From assembly GCF_900176345.1 (NCBI RefSeq), contig NZ_FWXU01000005.1:186001-250000 (forward strand): a stretch of 64,000 nt of DNA. Direction: 5' to 3'. The notes beneath the pieces were generated by a model that was not told the origin of the DNA, searched no databases, and worked only from the letters and a program-made list of their open reading frames with translations. The first letter of the stretch is position 1. Each line of letters opens with the position of its first letter. Of the stretch, positions 45,975 to 55,523 are shown in pieces. Both the position numbers and the translations under genes were made by a program. The stretch comes from Rhizobium sp. RU36D. Its GTDB lineage: Bacteria; Pseudomonadota; Alphaproteobacteria; Rhizobiales; Rhizobiaceae.

Positions 45975-47075
45975 CTAGCCTGCATTCAGGTAGGCGAGGA
46001 GGCGCCGTTCCGACGCCGAGAGACCGCGTATCGCCGCCGCGGAAACCCGGAGTTGGGCGGCCAATATCTCCGCCCGGCTCGCATCGGTCGCAAGTGACAG
46101 AACGCTTGGATGAATGTAGCTCTTGCGGCAGACGGCGGGCGTGTTGAAAAGCTCCTCGGACGCCGCATGGGTTAGGGCCTTCACGGTCGGCGCCTGCCCC
46201 TGCTTGATCTCCGCCATGGCGCGTGAGAAGGCCGCCAGCGTTCCGCCCCAGGTGCGAAATGTCTTTGCCGAGAAGCCTCCTTCGCCGATCTCGCCCAGAT
46301 AGCGGTTGAGATGGCCCGCATCCACGGAATGCAACTGACCCGCATTGTCCTGCCAGACAAACAGCTCCCGCCCTGGTAGCCCGGCGATGCGCTCCAGCAC
46401 CTTTTGCAGTTTCGGTGCTTGCAGCCGACGGCGAATTTTACGGCCTCCCTTGGCCGCAAACCTAAGTTCAAGATCGGCACCGAAGCGCACATGCTTTTTC
46501 AGCAAGGTCGTGGCACCGTAGGTACCGTTTGTATCGCGGTAAGTCTTGTTTCCGACGCGCAGATAGCTGGTGTCCAGCAGCAGAACGAGCGCCGCAAGGG
46601 TGAGGCACTGTGGGTCGGCGTGGCGTTCCAGGTCTCGCGCCGCCCGGCGCCGGATAACCGGCAGTGCCTGGCCGAAGGCGCTGAGTTCGTCGAACTTCTT
46701 CTCGTCCCGCAGCATATGCCAGTCATTGTGATAGCGATATTGCTTGCGGCCCCTTGCATCCAGACCGGTCGCCTGGAGATGGCCGTTTTCCTTGAGGCAG
46801 ATCCAGACATTGTCATAGGCTGGCGGCAAACCGAGCGACTTGATGCGTGTTCTGACCTCCGGGTCCGTCAGAAGATCGCCGCTTGGCAGCCGGTAACAGA
46901 AATTCTTGCCGCGGCGCTCGCGCGATATGCCCGGCTCCTGGTCGCTCACATAGATCAGGCCAGCCTTCTTGAGGACGGCGAATTGGATTTTGTCTTCCAG
47001 AGTGCTCACGCTATCCTGCTCCCGCGGTGCCAGTGGACCGAAAACGGTGGGAGAGCCTTTGGGTTCCGCGTGCAT
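45975..47075 (-). CDS. DNA topoisomerase IB
   Basis: A 366-aa bacterial (poxvirus-like) type IB topoisomerase that relaxes supercoils through a 3'-phosphotyrosine. Motifs are the early GLDARGRKQYRYH, the catalytic Arg in YLRVGN, Lys in the central beta region, Arg in FRTWGGT and the nucleophile Tyr in CRKSYIHP. Length is normal. It stands alone between unrelated genes. Confidence 0.93.
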   Translation of the reverse strand: MHAEPKGSPTVFGPLAPREQDSVSTLEDKIQFAVLKKAGLIYVSDQEPGISRERRGKNFCYRLPSGDLLTDPEVRTRIKSLGLPPAYDNVWICLKENGHLQATGLDARGRKQYRYHNDWHMLRDEKKFDELSAFGQALPVIRRRAARDLERHADPQCLTLAALVLLLDTSYLRVGNKTYRDTNGTYGATTLLKKHVRFGADLELRFAAKGGRKIRRRLQAPKLQKVLERIAGLPGRELFVWQDNAGQLHSVDAGHLNRYLGEIGEGGFSAKTFRTWGGTLAAFSRAMAEIKQGQAPTVKALTHAASEELFNTPAVCRKSYIHPSVLSLATDASRAEILAAQLRVSAAAIRGLSASERRLLAYLNAG

Positions 47076-47214
47076 GGGCGGCTGCCAAATCCGCGCTACG
47101 CCAAGCTCGGCTTGGGAGCGGGGAACAACGTCCGCGTCAGCGGGTTTTTGCTTTCATGAAAGCTCCCGTCGGTGGCCGCTGTGGGCGCTGAAAACGAACC
47201 AGATGAGGTTGAAC

Positions 47215-47496
47215 ATGAAGACGGTTATTGCGCTCCTGGCCCTGATGCTGCCGATTGCAGGCTGTACAACGGGCTACGGCACCTCGGTCGGTGCTCTGGA
47301 ACCCATTCCCGGCAGCATCACCTATGGCGGTCAGCCGGCGTCACGCCTGACAAAGGCTCCGATTGGCAGTCAGGTGCCTCACGAGTTCCGAGACCGGCAG
47401 GGCCGCCGCGTCATGGAAACCTATGTCATTCAGCCGGATAGGAGCCTGCTGCTCGTCAGCCGCCGGACATGCGACTCGCCCTTCTGTGACGACTGA
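47215..47496 (+). CDS. Small lipoprotein of unknown function
   Basis: A 93-aa protein with a lipoprotein signal (MKTVIALLALMLPIAGC, Cys17) and a short periplasmic part that includes GSITYGGQPASRLTKAPIGS and a Cys-containing tail (RRTCDSPFCDD). ATG 47215 has GAGG six bases upstream. It is divergent from the topoisomerase gene. I know no function for it. Confidence 0.75.
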   Translation: MKTVIALLALMLPIAGCTTGYGTSVGALEPIPGSITYGGQPASRLTKAPIGSQVPHEFRDRQGRRVMETYVIQPDRSLLLVSRRTCDSPFCDD

Positions 47497-47623
47497 TAGG
47501 GACGCTGAACGTCGAGGACACGGGAGGTGGGAACAACTCCGGGCCCTCAAGGTTTTCGCTACGGCTTGGCCGGTCTAAGGGGCGGTTAGGCAAGATATCC
47601 GAGATCAACAAGGAAGAGCAGGT

Positions 47624-47974
47624 ATGAGCAATACAAGGATTAAAGGCTTCGACGGTCCCGGACAGGTTCGCGAATATCTTGATGATCTGGATGATGGCCA
47701 GTCCACTGAAACGCCTCAGGATCGAGCGATCCGACGAGAAATAGCGGTGCTGCGCGGTAAGATCGAAGATCTGCGCATTCGGCTAGAAGAGATGGAAGAC
47801 GTCGAAGTCCCCGCGCCGCGACGCTCGAACCTCTGGCTACGCAATCTCTCGGTGGTCGCCCTGACATTCGTGGTCGGCCAGTTCGCTCGCCGAATGGGGT
47901 TGGGCCGGATGGGCGCTTTGGCAACGCCGTTCATCGCCGCACGTCTGCACAAACATCTCTGGCCCGCGGCCTGA
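47624..47974 (+). CDS. Unknown protein with coiled coil and hydrophobic C-terminus
   Basis: A 116-aa protein. Residues 30-60 are charged coiled coil (IRREIAVLRGKIEDLRIRLE) and residues 70-105 contain a hydrophobic stretch (LSVVALTFVVGQFA) that could be a membrane helix. It lies 14 bases before the glycosylase gene, so the two may be cotranscribed. No family recognised. Confidence 0.6.
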   Translation: MSNTRIKGFDGPGQVREYLDDLDDGQSTETPQDRAIRREIAVLRGKIEDLRIRLEEMEDVEVPAPRRSNLWLRNLSVVALTFVVGQFARRMGLGRMGALATPFIAARLHKHLWPAA

Positions 47975-47988
47975 GCCATAGAGTCCGC

Positions 47989-48585
47989 ATGTCCGTGGAC
48001 CTGGCCTTCTTCAACCGGGATGCCGTGTCTGTCGCGGCGGAATTGCTTGGGGCGACTCTACTCGTGGAGGGGGTTGGCGGCGTCATCGTCGAGACCGAAG
48101 CCTATCGTCGCGATGACGAGGCGTCGCATAGCTTTCGCGGGCAGACCCCTCGCAACGCAGCTATGTTCGGCGCCCCTGGCGGGGTCTATGTCTACAGATC
48201 CTACGGCATTCATTGGTGCGTGAACATTGTCTGTGAGCCCAGAAGTGCGGTGCTGATCCGCGCGCTGCAACCCACTCACGGCATCAACGCCATGATGGTA
48301 CGTCGCGGAACGGCAGATCAGCGCCGTCTTTGTGCGGGGCCGGGCAACCTATGCCAGGCCCTCAACGTCAACCTCGACATGAATGGCGCGTCGATCCTAT
48401 CGGCGCCTTTTGCCCTCATCGCTCCAGCACTGAAACCGCCGCTTATTGCCTGTCCACGCATCGGCATCAGCAAGGCCATCGACCATCCCTGGCGCTTTGT
48501 GATTGCCGGCTCTGCCTATCTCAGCAAGCCGGTCCCGCGCTTCACGGCAAGTCTGCGAGGGCATGCGCAAGCTCCAACCCACTGA
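47989..48585 (+). CDS. DNA-3-methyladenine glycosylase (AAG/Mpg family)
   Basis: A 198-aa base-excision repair enzyme. Family motifs are LLGATLLVEGVGGVIVETEAY with the catalytic Glu in ETEAY, SHSFRGQTPRNAAMFG, GGVYVYRSYGIHWCVN and GPGNLCQALN. It removes alkylated purines. The last 44 bases overlap the 3' end of the convergent oxidoreductase gene, so both C-termini share DNA. Confidence 0.93.
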   Translation: MSVDLAFFNRDAVSVAAELLGATLLVEGVGGVIVETEAYRRDDEASHSFRGQTPRNAAMFGAPGGVYVYRSYGIHWCVNIVCEPRSAVLIRALQPTHGINAMMVRRGTADQRRLCAGPGNLCQALNVNLDMNGASILSAPFALIAPALKPPLIACPRIGISKAIDHPWRFVIAGSAYLSKPVPRFTASLRGHAQAPTH

Positions 48586-49525
48586 CGAACGCGGCTTCTA
48601 CCCGATTGCCGATGCACCAGTCGCCACACGCCGCGAGTCCCCGCTCGCGGTCGAGGATGAACGGTCGATCTAACGGTTTTGAGACATTCGCATATCGCCA
48701 CCGATGGATCGTCACGTTTTCGGGCTGCGACAGTCCGGGAATGTCCACCACGGTAACGAGCGCAGCGTGAAGGTCGTCGCGGACGGCGTCCGGAGGCCTT
48801 TCGAGGTTTGCATCTGCCCACGCATTGTTCGAATGGAGGACGACGTGGCCGCTTTTCGCGCGTCCCGGCTTTGTGTCGTTGACCGCAAGCCAGCCAAGCA
48901 CAGGATGATCGAAGCGCAATGGCTCATCCGGCAGGTCTTGCCCGGTTTTCACCGTCAGCATGAGCGTGAAACAACCTTGCATGGAAACCGATTGGCACGC
49001 TGCCATCTCAACAGGCCCGAGTGGCATCAAAGCAGCTGTTTGAGGTGCTGGCGCTGTCGATACGACCCAGTCGAATGGCCCGAGTGGTCCTTGATCCGTC
49101 TCGATCATCCAGGCTCCGGCCGTTCCGGCAATCCCTTTGACAGTCCGATTGAGCTGGATATCCAGCCCCTTGGCCCATGATTTGGCGAGCGCGGTCATGC
49201 CAGGGACGGCGATATAAGTTGGCCCGGATTGGGGGCGCTCATGGCGTCTCCCATCGGTTGCGATGCCAATGACCCGATCAGGCCATGGCTGAACGCTGCC
49301 ATCGTCGATGTCCGCCGCAAGGGCCGATGCAAAACGGGGATCCCGGACCGTGAAATACTGCGCGCCGTGGTCAAAGCTGCCGTTCTCCGTCTGGCGTGTT
49401 GCCATGCGTCCACCGAGCCCGCGACTTTTCTCGATGACGGTGACGTCGGCATGGGGCTTTATCGTCCTGGCAAAGGTCAATCCGGCCATGCCGGCGCCAA
49501 TAACTGCAATTCTAGGCCTGTTCAT
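48542..49525 (-). CDS. Renalase-like FAD/NAD-dependent oxidoreductase
   Basis: A 327-aa flavoprotein with the N-terminal dinucleotide fold IAVIGAGMAGLTFARTI and the RMATRQTENGSFDHGAQYFT motif of renalase-like amine oxidoreductases. The C-terminal FAD contact GLAACGDWCIGNRVEAAFVSG is present. Exact substrate unknown. It overlaps the convergent glycosylase gene by 44 bases, and the membrane-protein gene that follows upstream is on the same strand, 45 bases away. Confidence 0.85.
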   Translation of the reverse strand: MNRPRIAVIGAGMAGLTFARTIKPHADVTVIEKSRGLGGRMATRQTENGSFDHGAQYFTVRDPRFASALAADIDDGSVQPWPDRVIGIATDGRRHERPQSGPTYIAVPGMTALAKSWAKGLDIQLNRTVKGIAGTAGAWMIETDQGPLGPFDWVVSTAPAPQTAALMPLGPVEMAACQSVSMQGCFTLMLTVKTGQDLPDEPLRFDHPVLGWLAVNDTKPGRAKSGHVVLHSNNAWADANLERPPDAVRDDLHAALVTVVDIPGLSQPENVTIHRWRYANVSKPLDRPFILDRERGLAACGDWCIGNRVEAAFVSGLELAHALADLP

Positions 49526-49570
49526 TGGGTTTCCCTCGGACGATCCGCACGGGGTTGGTGGGCTGCGGGC

Positions 49571-50017
49571 TTATGCGGCGCCAGAGACATAGAGGGATAG
49601 CGCGAAGACGACGTAAGCCAGCGCGACCACGATGGTAATCTTTTGGCGCAGCCTGAGATACCAGGAAAGCGACGGCTCGCCGCGCAACAGCACGGTATCC
49701 GCGATGAGGAGCATGATGAAGGCGGTAAACTGGACCGTTAGAGATACAATCACATTTGGCATGAGCGCGGCTGCCCATATCGCCAGCGCGACGATATTGC
49801 TCACGACAAGAAGCATCAGCGACGGGATTTCATCTCTCTGGGTCATGCCCCACAGCGCGCCGGCCATGAAACTCGCAATGACCATACCATAGGCCAGAAA
49901 GGCCCGCGTCGCCCAGTCCGGCTGCAGCCCTGACAGCATCAGGATCGAGGCGAGGTAGAACGGGGCCGCTCCTGCGAAAGTCAGGATGCGCGTGAGGGTG
50001 GTCGACGTTGTGGGCAT
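49571..50017 (-). CDS. DUF3429/TMEM69-like membrane protein
   Basis: A 148-aa protein with about five hydrophobic helices, including GMVIASFMAGALWGM, the pattern of the DUF3429 family. AAGGAGAT lies before ATG 50017; a longer frame upstream has no ribosome site. Function is unknown. Confidence 0.75.
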   Translation of the reverse strand: MPTTSTTLTRILTFAGAAPFYLASILMLSGLQPDWATRAFLAYGMVIASFMAGALWGMTQRDEIPSLMLLVVSNIVALAIWAAALMPNVIVSLTVQFTAFIMLLIADTVLLRGEPSLSWYLRLRQKITIVVALAYVVFALSLYVSGAA

Positions 50018-50377
50018 GGGTATCTCCTTGCTGTCCATTACGTCAGCAGGCCCCACGCGGACCATCTGCGGTGCGGCGCGATCCGATTTTTTTGAAGCGA
50101 TCGGGCAAGGACGTCTGACAAAGAGCAAAGCGCGCCCTAGATGGATTTTTGGCCGTCGGCACCTGACATTCGACAGACCCAACATCCTCTCCATCATTTC
50201 CGCATCTTGAAGGGAACAAAGCTCCGGGTTGTTCCGTTTAGCAGAGTTGCTTCTGCTGACGTGAAAGCGAAAGCGGGGGCTGTGGCGTGCAAAGAACGCC
50301 TCGGCTCGCTTCATCCTGCTTTAGCATTTCGAGCAGATGATGATGTAGAGATATGGGTTTGAAAGGGGTGGGTACTG
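50018..50377. other. Intergenic region without clear genes
   Basis: This 360-bp gap separates the leftward membrane-protein gene from the rightward DUF2934-like gene. Open frames on both strands here lack ribosome sites and family features. A run of seven Ts at 50087-50093 has no clear stem before it. It presumably holds two divergent promoters, which I could not place. Confidence 0.5.
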
Positions 50378-50611
50378 ATGTCTAATTTTGATGAATTGGT
50401 CAGCAAGGAGGCTTATCTTATCTGGCAGTCCGAAGGCTGCCCTTCCGGACAGCATGATCGCCATTGGGCCATGGCCGTCGAGCGCGTCCAGGCGCGCGCC
50501 AAAGCCGCCCGTGCACCGGTCATTCCTCTTTCGATCAAGCGTGTCGTTCTTTCCGCGCGCCCCAAACGCAAGCCCGGCCAGCCAGGCTGGACACTCGCCT
50601 CAGCTTCATGA
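50378..50611 (+). CDS. DUF2934-like small protein
   Basis: A 77-aa protein. The core AYLIWQSEGCPSGQHDRHWAMA is the DUF2934 pattern (aromatic, Trp, Gly, Pro, Gly, His-Trp), common in rhizobia and often next to glycogen genes. A basic C-terminal tail follows. It lies 59 bases before glgA on the same strand. Function unknown. Confidence 0.75.
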   Translation: MSNFDELVSKEAYLIWQSEGCPSGQHDRHWAMAVERVQARAKAARAPVIPLSIKRVVLSARPKRKPGQPGWTLASAS

Positions 50612-50670
50612 GGGGCAAGTCGCCAAACTTTCCTCCCGTTTGCCTCCTTTGAAGCGTTGTCTGGCCAGTT

Positions 50671-52122
50671 ATGAAGATTCTATCGGTTGTTTCGGAGGTC
50701 TTTCCCCTTATCAAGACGGGAGGTTTGGCTGACGTTGCGGGCGCCCTTCCCAAGGCCTTGGGCGCCCAAGGTATTGAGGTGGTCACCCTTGTGCCTGGCT
50801 ACCCGCAGGTCCTGAAACGCTTGCAGGGCCGGACCGAGGTCGGCACGCTCCCAGACCTTCTCGGCCACGAAGCTCGTGTTTCCAGAGCGTCCCTCAACGG
50901 TCTCAATCTGCTGATCCTGGAAATCCCGGAGCTGTTCGAGCGATCGGGCGGACCCTATATATGTCCTGACGGCCGCGATCATCCCGATAATTGGCTGCGA
51001 TTTGCCGTTCTGTCTCTCGCCGGCGCCTGCATCGCGCTTGGCCATCTGCCGCCGGAAAGCGCCGATATCGTCCATGCCCATGACTGGCAGACGGCATTGA
51101 CGCCGGTCTATCTGCGATACCGGTTCCGCAGTTCGCTGCCGGTCATGTTCACCATCCACAATCTCGCATTCCAGGGCCAGTTCTCCCCCGAAATCGGTGA
51201 TCGCCTTGGTCTCCCCGCGTCGGCCTTCGGCATCGATTGCCTCGAATATTATGGCGGAATTGGCTATCTCAAGGGCGGTCTGGTCACCTCTGATGTCGTG
51301 ACCACCGTCAGTCCCACCTATGCGCGGGAGATCCTTGCAGCGGACTTGGGGATGGGGCTGGATGGCGTGCTACAGGCTCGGCGGACAGTACTCTATGGCA
51401 TCGTCAACGGCATCGATACGGATATCTGGAACCCCGCAAGCGACCCGCTGATCCCAAGGCAATATGACGTCAGGTCCCTGTCCCGGCGCCATGCAAACCG
51501 CGCGGCGGTCCTTGCCCATGTGGGATTACCCGATAAAGGCGGGCCAGTCTTTGCGGCGCTGACCCGGCTCACCTGGCAGAAAGGTGCTGATATGTTTGCC
51601 GAGGCGGCGGAAGAGATCGTCGCCCATGGCGGACAGCTTGTCGTCTGTGGCCAGGGCGATCCGGACATAGAGGCGGAGTTGCGCAGCTGTGCGGCCCGGT
51701 TCCCGGAGCATGTCGGGGTGCATGTGGGCTATACGGAGCACCTGGCCCACCTGATCGTGTCTGGCTGTGATGTGCTTGTTCAACCCTCGCGCTTCGAGCC
51801 CTGTGGCCTGACCCAGCTCTACGGCATGCGCTACGGCGCCGTTCCACTGGTGGGCCGGACCGGCGGCTTGTCTGAAACCATCATCGATGCCAATGACGCC
51901 GCCATGGCGCGCGCCGTCGCCACGGGCTTCCAGTTCCACCCGATCGACGCCTTCGGCCTGCGCGAAGCGATTCGGCGCGCCTGCGATGCCTATCAGGACC
52001 GCGAGAGCTGGATCAACTTGCAGCGGCAGGCCATGAAAACGGACTTCTCATGGGAACGCAGTGCTGCTCAATATGCCCAGCTATTCGAAGCCATGCAGGC
52101 CGCCTGGGCTACGATCGAGTGA
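50671..52122 (+). CDS. glgA: Glycogen synthase GlgA
   Basis: A 483-aa GT5 glycosyltransferase of normal length that adds glucose from ADP-glucose to glycogen. The N-terminal KTGGLADVAGALPKAL holds the substrate-binding Lys, and the C-terminal half has PSRFEPCGLTQLYGMRYGAVP and GRTGGLSET. No glgB, glgC or glgP lies in the window, so glgA is away from its usual partners. Confidence 0.95.
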   Translation: MKILSVVSEVFPLIKTGGLADVAGALPKALGAQGIEVVTLVPGYPQVLKRLQGRTEVGTLPDLLGHEARVSRASLNGLNLLILEIPELFERSGGPYICPDGRDHPDNWLRFAVLSLAGACIALGHLPPESADIVHAHDWQTALTPVYLRYRFRSSLPVMFTIHNLAFQGQFSPEIGDRLGLPASAFGIDCLEYYGGIGYLKGGLVTSDVVTTVSPTYAREILAADLGMGLDGVLQARRTVLYGIVNGIDTDIWNPASDPLIPRQYDVRSLSRRHANRAAVLAHVGLPDKGGPVFAALTRLTWQKGADMFAEAAEEIVAHGGQLVVCGQGDPDIEAELRSCAARFPEHVGVHVGYTEHLAHLIVSGCDVLVQPSRFEPCGLTQLYGMRYGAVPLVGRTGGLSETIIDANDAAMARAVATGFQFHPIDAFGLREAIRRACDAYQDRESWINLQRQAMKTDFSWERSAAQYAQLFEAMQAAWATIE

Positions 52123-52150
52123 AGAAGTGCTGGCCGCCGCTTCTGCGGAT

Positions 52151-52405
52151 CTAGCCGTCCGTCTGCTCTTGCAGGCTTGTCGCCATGGCCAGGCCTTGCT
52201 CGTCGCCGGCCATCTTCGCACTCTCGCTCTGTTCCCAGGGACGCCAATGGGTGGGGGACACATCCACCAGTTCGCGCGTCTCGGAGCGGACCCAGCCGGC
52301 AAGCGAGCGACGGCAGGGAAAAACGAGCGCGTGAGGACCATCGCCGTCAATGACCGCGATCTCCAGGTCGTGCCCGAAAGGGGCTTTGGTTATCGGTTTC
52401 CACAT
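52151..52405 (-). CDS. Small conserved-looking protein, Trp-rich
   Basis: An 84-aa protein with WKPITKAPFGHDLEIAVIDG at the start and SPTHWRPW later, a pattern I have seen in small rhizobial proteins of unknown function (DUF551-like). I set the start at ATG 52405; a TTG at 52471 that overlaps the fixK stop would add 22 residues and would couple it to fixK. Function unknown. Confidence 0.6.
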   Translation of the reverse strand: MWKPITKAPFGHDLEIAVIDGDGPHALVFPCRRSLAGWVRSETRELVDVSPTHWRPWEQSESAKMAGDEQGLAMATSLQEQTDG

Positions 52406-52467
52406 GATGCCACTGCACCGATAGAGCGTCCGATCCGTCGCTTCTGCCCGGTATCCCTTGTTTGTCC

Positions 52468-53124
52468 TCAACCCGCCATGCTCTGCAAAGTCTGCAATTT
52501 CACGATTTCGACGCTGCGAAGGCTCGGCATCAGGATAACCCCGCTTTTCTTGAGCCGCGACAAGGCGCGCGATACGGTTTCGATTGTCAGTCCCAGATAG
52601 TCGGCCATGTCGATGCGCGACATCGGCAATTCTATCGGCTGAAGGTCACCTTGGCGCTCGGACATATCCAGGAGGAACGCCGCGATTCTCTCCAGTGCAT
52701 TCTGGCGACCGAGAACCAGCAGATGCTGCTGTGTCCGAACCAGGCTCTTGAGGGCGAGCGGCAGTAGTTCCGAAGCCATGTCGTTGCGGGCCGAGGTCAG
52801 GCGCAACGTGCTGATGCCGGTGCTGCACAGGGTCTCAGCAAAGAACTGATGGACCGTGTCCGTCTCGAAACCGAAAATTTCGCCGGTGAGATGAAAGGCC
52901 GATATCTGGCGACGACCATCCGAGAGCAGGCGATAGACCCGGACAGCGCCGAATTCGACCCTGTAGAGTTTGCCACAGCATTCGCCCTGCGCGAAGATTT
53001 CCGTCTCTGGGGGCAGGAACTGGACCGACGCAGGGCTGCCGCAAAAGGCAGTGACCGAAGCTTCCGACGCATGGCGCAGAGCCGATGCCGCCTGGAATGC
53101 CTGAGATGCGTGAACTTGAGCCAT
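52468..53124 (-). CDS. fixK: FixK-type CRP/FNR transcription regulator
   Basis: A 218-aa regulator with a cyclic-nucleotide-like sensory domain (about 20-140) and a C-terminal winged helix in which LGLTIETVSRALSRLK is the recognition helix (E-xx-SR, reading TTGAT-type half-sites). The N-terminal cysteine cluster of oxygen-sensing FNR is absent, so it is of FixK type. It lies directly downstream of fixJ on the same strand. It should drive micro-oxic genes (high-affinity oxidase, denitrification). Confidence 0.85.
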   Translation of the reverse strand: MAQVHASQAFQAASALRHASEASVTAFCGSPASVQFLPPETEIFAQGECCGKLYRVEFGAVRVYRLLSDGRRQISAFHLTGEIFGFETDTVHQFFAETLCSTGISTLRLTSARNDMASELLPLALKSLVRTQQHLLVLGRQNALERIAAFLLDMSERQGDLQPIELPMSRIDMADYLGLTIETVSRALSRLKKSGVILMPSLRSVEIVKLQTLQSMAG

Positions 53125-53190
53125 GACCGTCTCCCGATTTGACGGTCCAACAATCGCGCATTCAGAGACAAGGCGAAATTCGGTTCTATT

Positions 53191-53209
53191 CGTAAGGGAA
53201 TATACGTAG
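53191..53209 (-). promoter_or_regulatory. Candidate FixJ site before fixK
   Basis: CTACGTATATTCCCTTACG on the minus strand, about 70-85 bases ahead of fixK, matches the FixJ-dependent promoter element TTAAGTAATTTCCC (from memory of Sinorhizobium meliloti) at 10 of 14 positions. The position suits activation of fixK by phosphorylated FixJ. Confidence 0.4.
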
Positions 53210-53214
53210 TCCGC

Positions 53215-53850
53215 TCAGGGCCGGGCCGGCTGTCCCTCGATCAAGTTCATCGCGAGGGCCATCCGCACCAGTTCCGGCAGGCTGCGCGCCTGCATCTTGG
53301 CCATGATGTTGGCGCGGTGGACCTCCACCGTTCTTGGGCTGATCCCCAAGTCATAGGCGACCGTCTTGTTCGGCAGGCCGGAGACGACCGCAGCCATGAC
53401 CTGGATCTCCCGCTCGCTGAGAAGACGATACCGCTCCTGCAGCGCACCGATATCGGCAATGACCTTGTCGGACTCGTCCAGCCGGCTTGCCGCTCGCTTG
53501 ATGGCATCGATCAGCAGTTCGTCCTCGAAGGGTTTTTCGATGAAATCGACCGCGCCGGCTTTCATGGCTGCCACCGCCATGGGCACGTCACCCTGGCCGG
53601 TAATGACGATGGCGGGTATCGATTGGCCACGCTCGCGCAACTGTTCCAGCAGCTCGACACCGCTCATATCAGGCATACGCAGGTCCGTGACCAGGCACGC
53701 CTTGCTAAGGCCGGCCGCCGCTTCCAGGAAGCCGGTTGCGGAGCCGTGCACCCGCACGGTGAAGCCGACCGTGGTCAGCAGGAAAGCCAGCGATTTGCGG
53801 ACAACCTCTTCGTCATCCACCACGTGAACGACATAGCTATCAATGTTCAT
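53215..53850 (-). CDS. fixJ: Response regulator FixJ
   Basis: A 211-aa regulator. The receiver (about 1-125) has [12 protein letters not shown], the phospho-Asp in [14 protein letters not shown] and Lys in FIEKPFED. The LuxR-type helix-turn-helix is at the C-terminus ([15 protein letters not shown] and [21 protein letters not shown]). It overlaps the fixL stop by 11 bases. It receives phosphate from FixL at low oxygen. Confidence 0.94.
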   Translation of the reverse strand: MNIDSYVVHVVDDEEVVRKSLAFLLTTVGFTVRVHGSATGFLEAAAGLSKACLVTDLRMPDMSGVELLEQLRERGQSIPAIVITGQGDVPMAVAAMKAGAVDFIEKPFEDELLIDAIKRAASRLDESDKVIADIGALQERYRLLSEREIQVMAAVVSGLPNKTVAYDLGISPRTVEVHRANIMAKMQARSLPELVRMALAMNLIEGQPARP

Positions 53851-55357
53851 CTGCCGTCTCTTTTTCTACCGAGGGAAGCGAGAACCGGAAGGTGGCTCCG
53901 CCGACGTCATTGCCCTGGGCCAGGATCTGCCCGCCATGGGCCTCGATGATCCGCTTGGATATCGAAAGGCCTATGCCCATCCCGCTCGTTTTGCTGGTGA
54001 CGAAGGGCTGGAACAGCCTTTCGCCGATCTCGTCGGATATCCCCGGACCTGTATCGGCCACCTGGATCCAGACGAAGCCCTGATCGTCCTCCGATGTCTG
54101 CACAACAAGTTCCCTGACCGGACTGTCGCGCATCGCCTCGAGGGCATTGCGCATCAAGTTGATCAATACCTGCTGGATCTGGACCCTGTCCACCAGTACC
54201 AAATCCGTATCCCGGGAGAACTCGAACACGGTCCGGACGCCCTGTTCCCGCGATCCAACCAGTGCGAGCGCGCCCGCCTCTTCGATGAGCTTGCGAACGT
54301 CCTCCCGCGACTTTTCCGTCTCACCCCGGGTGACGAATTCGCGGAGGTGGCGAATGATTTCGCCCGCGCGGAGCGATTGCCGCGCCGTCTCCGCCAAGGC
54401 GTCCCGCACTTGCTCGGCTTTGGGGTCCGTCGTATCGGCCAGCAGGCGAACGCAGCCTTGCGTGTAATTGGCGATTGTCGCCAGGGGCTGATTGAGCTCA
54501 TGCGCGAGGGTGGAGGCCATTTCGCCCAGTTCGTTGAGGCGCGCCAGTCGGGCCAGTTCGCTCTGGATTTCCTGAAGGCGTGCGGCGGATTCCTCGCGCT
54601 CCGTCAGGTCCCGGATAAAGCCTGTAAAAAATCGGCCTGCAGGCGATGTCATCTCGCCGACGGAGAGCTTCATTGGGAAGGTAGAGCCGTCCTTGCGCCG
54701 GCCGACGACCACGCGGTCGACGCCGATGATCCGTTTCTCGCCCGTCGTCATATATCGGCCCATATAGCGATCATGTTCGCTGTGGTACGGCTCCGGCATC
54801 AGGATATCGACATTGCGGCCCACCACTTCTTCTTCCGTATAGCCGAATTGACGGATCGCGGCGGCGCTGAACGACGATATGCGACCGCGCTCGTCGATCA
54901 CGACGGTTGCGTCGGGCACTGTGTCGAGGATGGAACGAAGATGGGCCTCACGGGACTTCAGGGCGATTTCCGTTTCGTCCAGGACGCGCCGCGCGCCATG
55001 CAGCATTTCGCCCATCCAGACGATGGTCAGGCCCACCAGGACAAAGACGAAGACCTGCACCCAGGCGGCATTCGCAACACCGGCGATGAAGATGGCGCCA
55101 GCCATCGAGAGGACCAGTGACAATAGCCCCGGGCCGAAACCTCCGGCCACGGCCACGATCAGAAGCACTGGAACAAACAGGATGAAGATCGGAGCTTCGC
55201 CCAGCACCGGCCTCAGCGCCAGCCGCAGCGAAAAGACCAGCGTCACGGCGACGACAGCGAGCACATAACCGGCTGCGCCCTCGAAGCGGCTGGAAAAAAC
55301 GGCCCTAATGAACCGGTTCTGCACTCCTGGCATACTCCAAGTCGACATTTTGAGCAT
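53840..55357 (-). CDS. fixL: Oxygen-sensing histidine kinase FixL
   Basis: A 505-aa sensor with membrane helices in the first 125 residues, a haem-PAS domain (about 140-255) and a kinase (about 275-500). The haem ligand should be the His in [22 protein letters not shown] (in part), and [10 protein letters not shown] follows. The kinase has the phospho-His in [15 protein letters not shown] and the ATP boxes [10 protein letters not shown] and [18 protein letters not shown]. Low oxygen frees the haem and activates FixJ phosphorylation. The start ATG 55357 lies a few bases after a possible hairpin (see 55361-55390). Confidence 0.94.
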   Translation of the reverse strand: MLKMSTWSMPGVQNRFIRAVFSSRFEGAAGYVLAVVAVTLVFSLRLALRPVLGEAPIFILFVPVLLIVAVAGGFGPGLLSLVLSMAGAIFIAGVANAAWVQVFVFVLVGLTIVWMGEMLHGARRVLDETEIALKSREAHLRSILDTVPDATVVIDERGRISSFSAAAIRQFGYTEEEVVGRNVDILMPEPYHSEHDRYMGRYMTTGEKRIIGVDRVVVGRRKDGSTFPMKLSVGEMTSPAGRFFTGFIRDLTEREESAARLQEIQSELARLARLNELGEMASTLAHELNQPLATIANYTQGCVRLLADTTDPKAEQVRDALAETARQSLRAGEIIRHLREFVTRGETEKSREDVRKLIEEAGALALVGSREQGVRTVFEFSRDTDLVLVDRVQIQQVLINLMRNALEAMRDSPVRELVVQTSEDDQGFVWIQVADTGPGISDEIGERLFQPFVTSKTSGMGIGLSISKRIIEAHGGQILAQGNDVGGATFRFSLPSVEKETADEH

Positions 55358-55360
55358 CCG

Positions 55361-55390
55361 ATGTGAACTTCGCCCATTAGTTGTTCACAT
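55361..55390 (-). promoter_or_regulatory. Inverted repeat immediately before fixL start
   Basis: ATGTGAAC and GTTCACAT form perfect 8-bp arms with a 14-base spacer, ending three bases before the fixL ATG. As RNA the hairpin would hold the ribosome site region in its loop and 3' arm; as DNA it could be a protein-binding site. Either role is speculative. Confidence 0.4.
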
Positions 55391-55523
55391 AGCCGGAAAT
55401 TGACCAATGTCAAAGACGCCTCGGTGATTTCCTTCTGGAAAACAAGCCAAGGCATGTTTGGCGTCTCTTTGACCGCGTTCGCGGCGCGTCCGGTAGGGTT
55501 CTGCGGCTGTGGGAGGCGCATGA

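Noticed and set aside
50087..50093. Seven-T run as a terminator
   Set aside because: No stable stem precedes it on the correct side.
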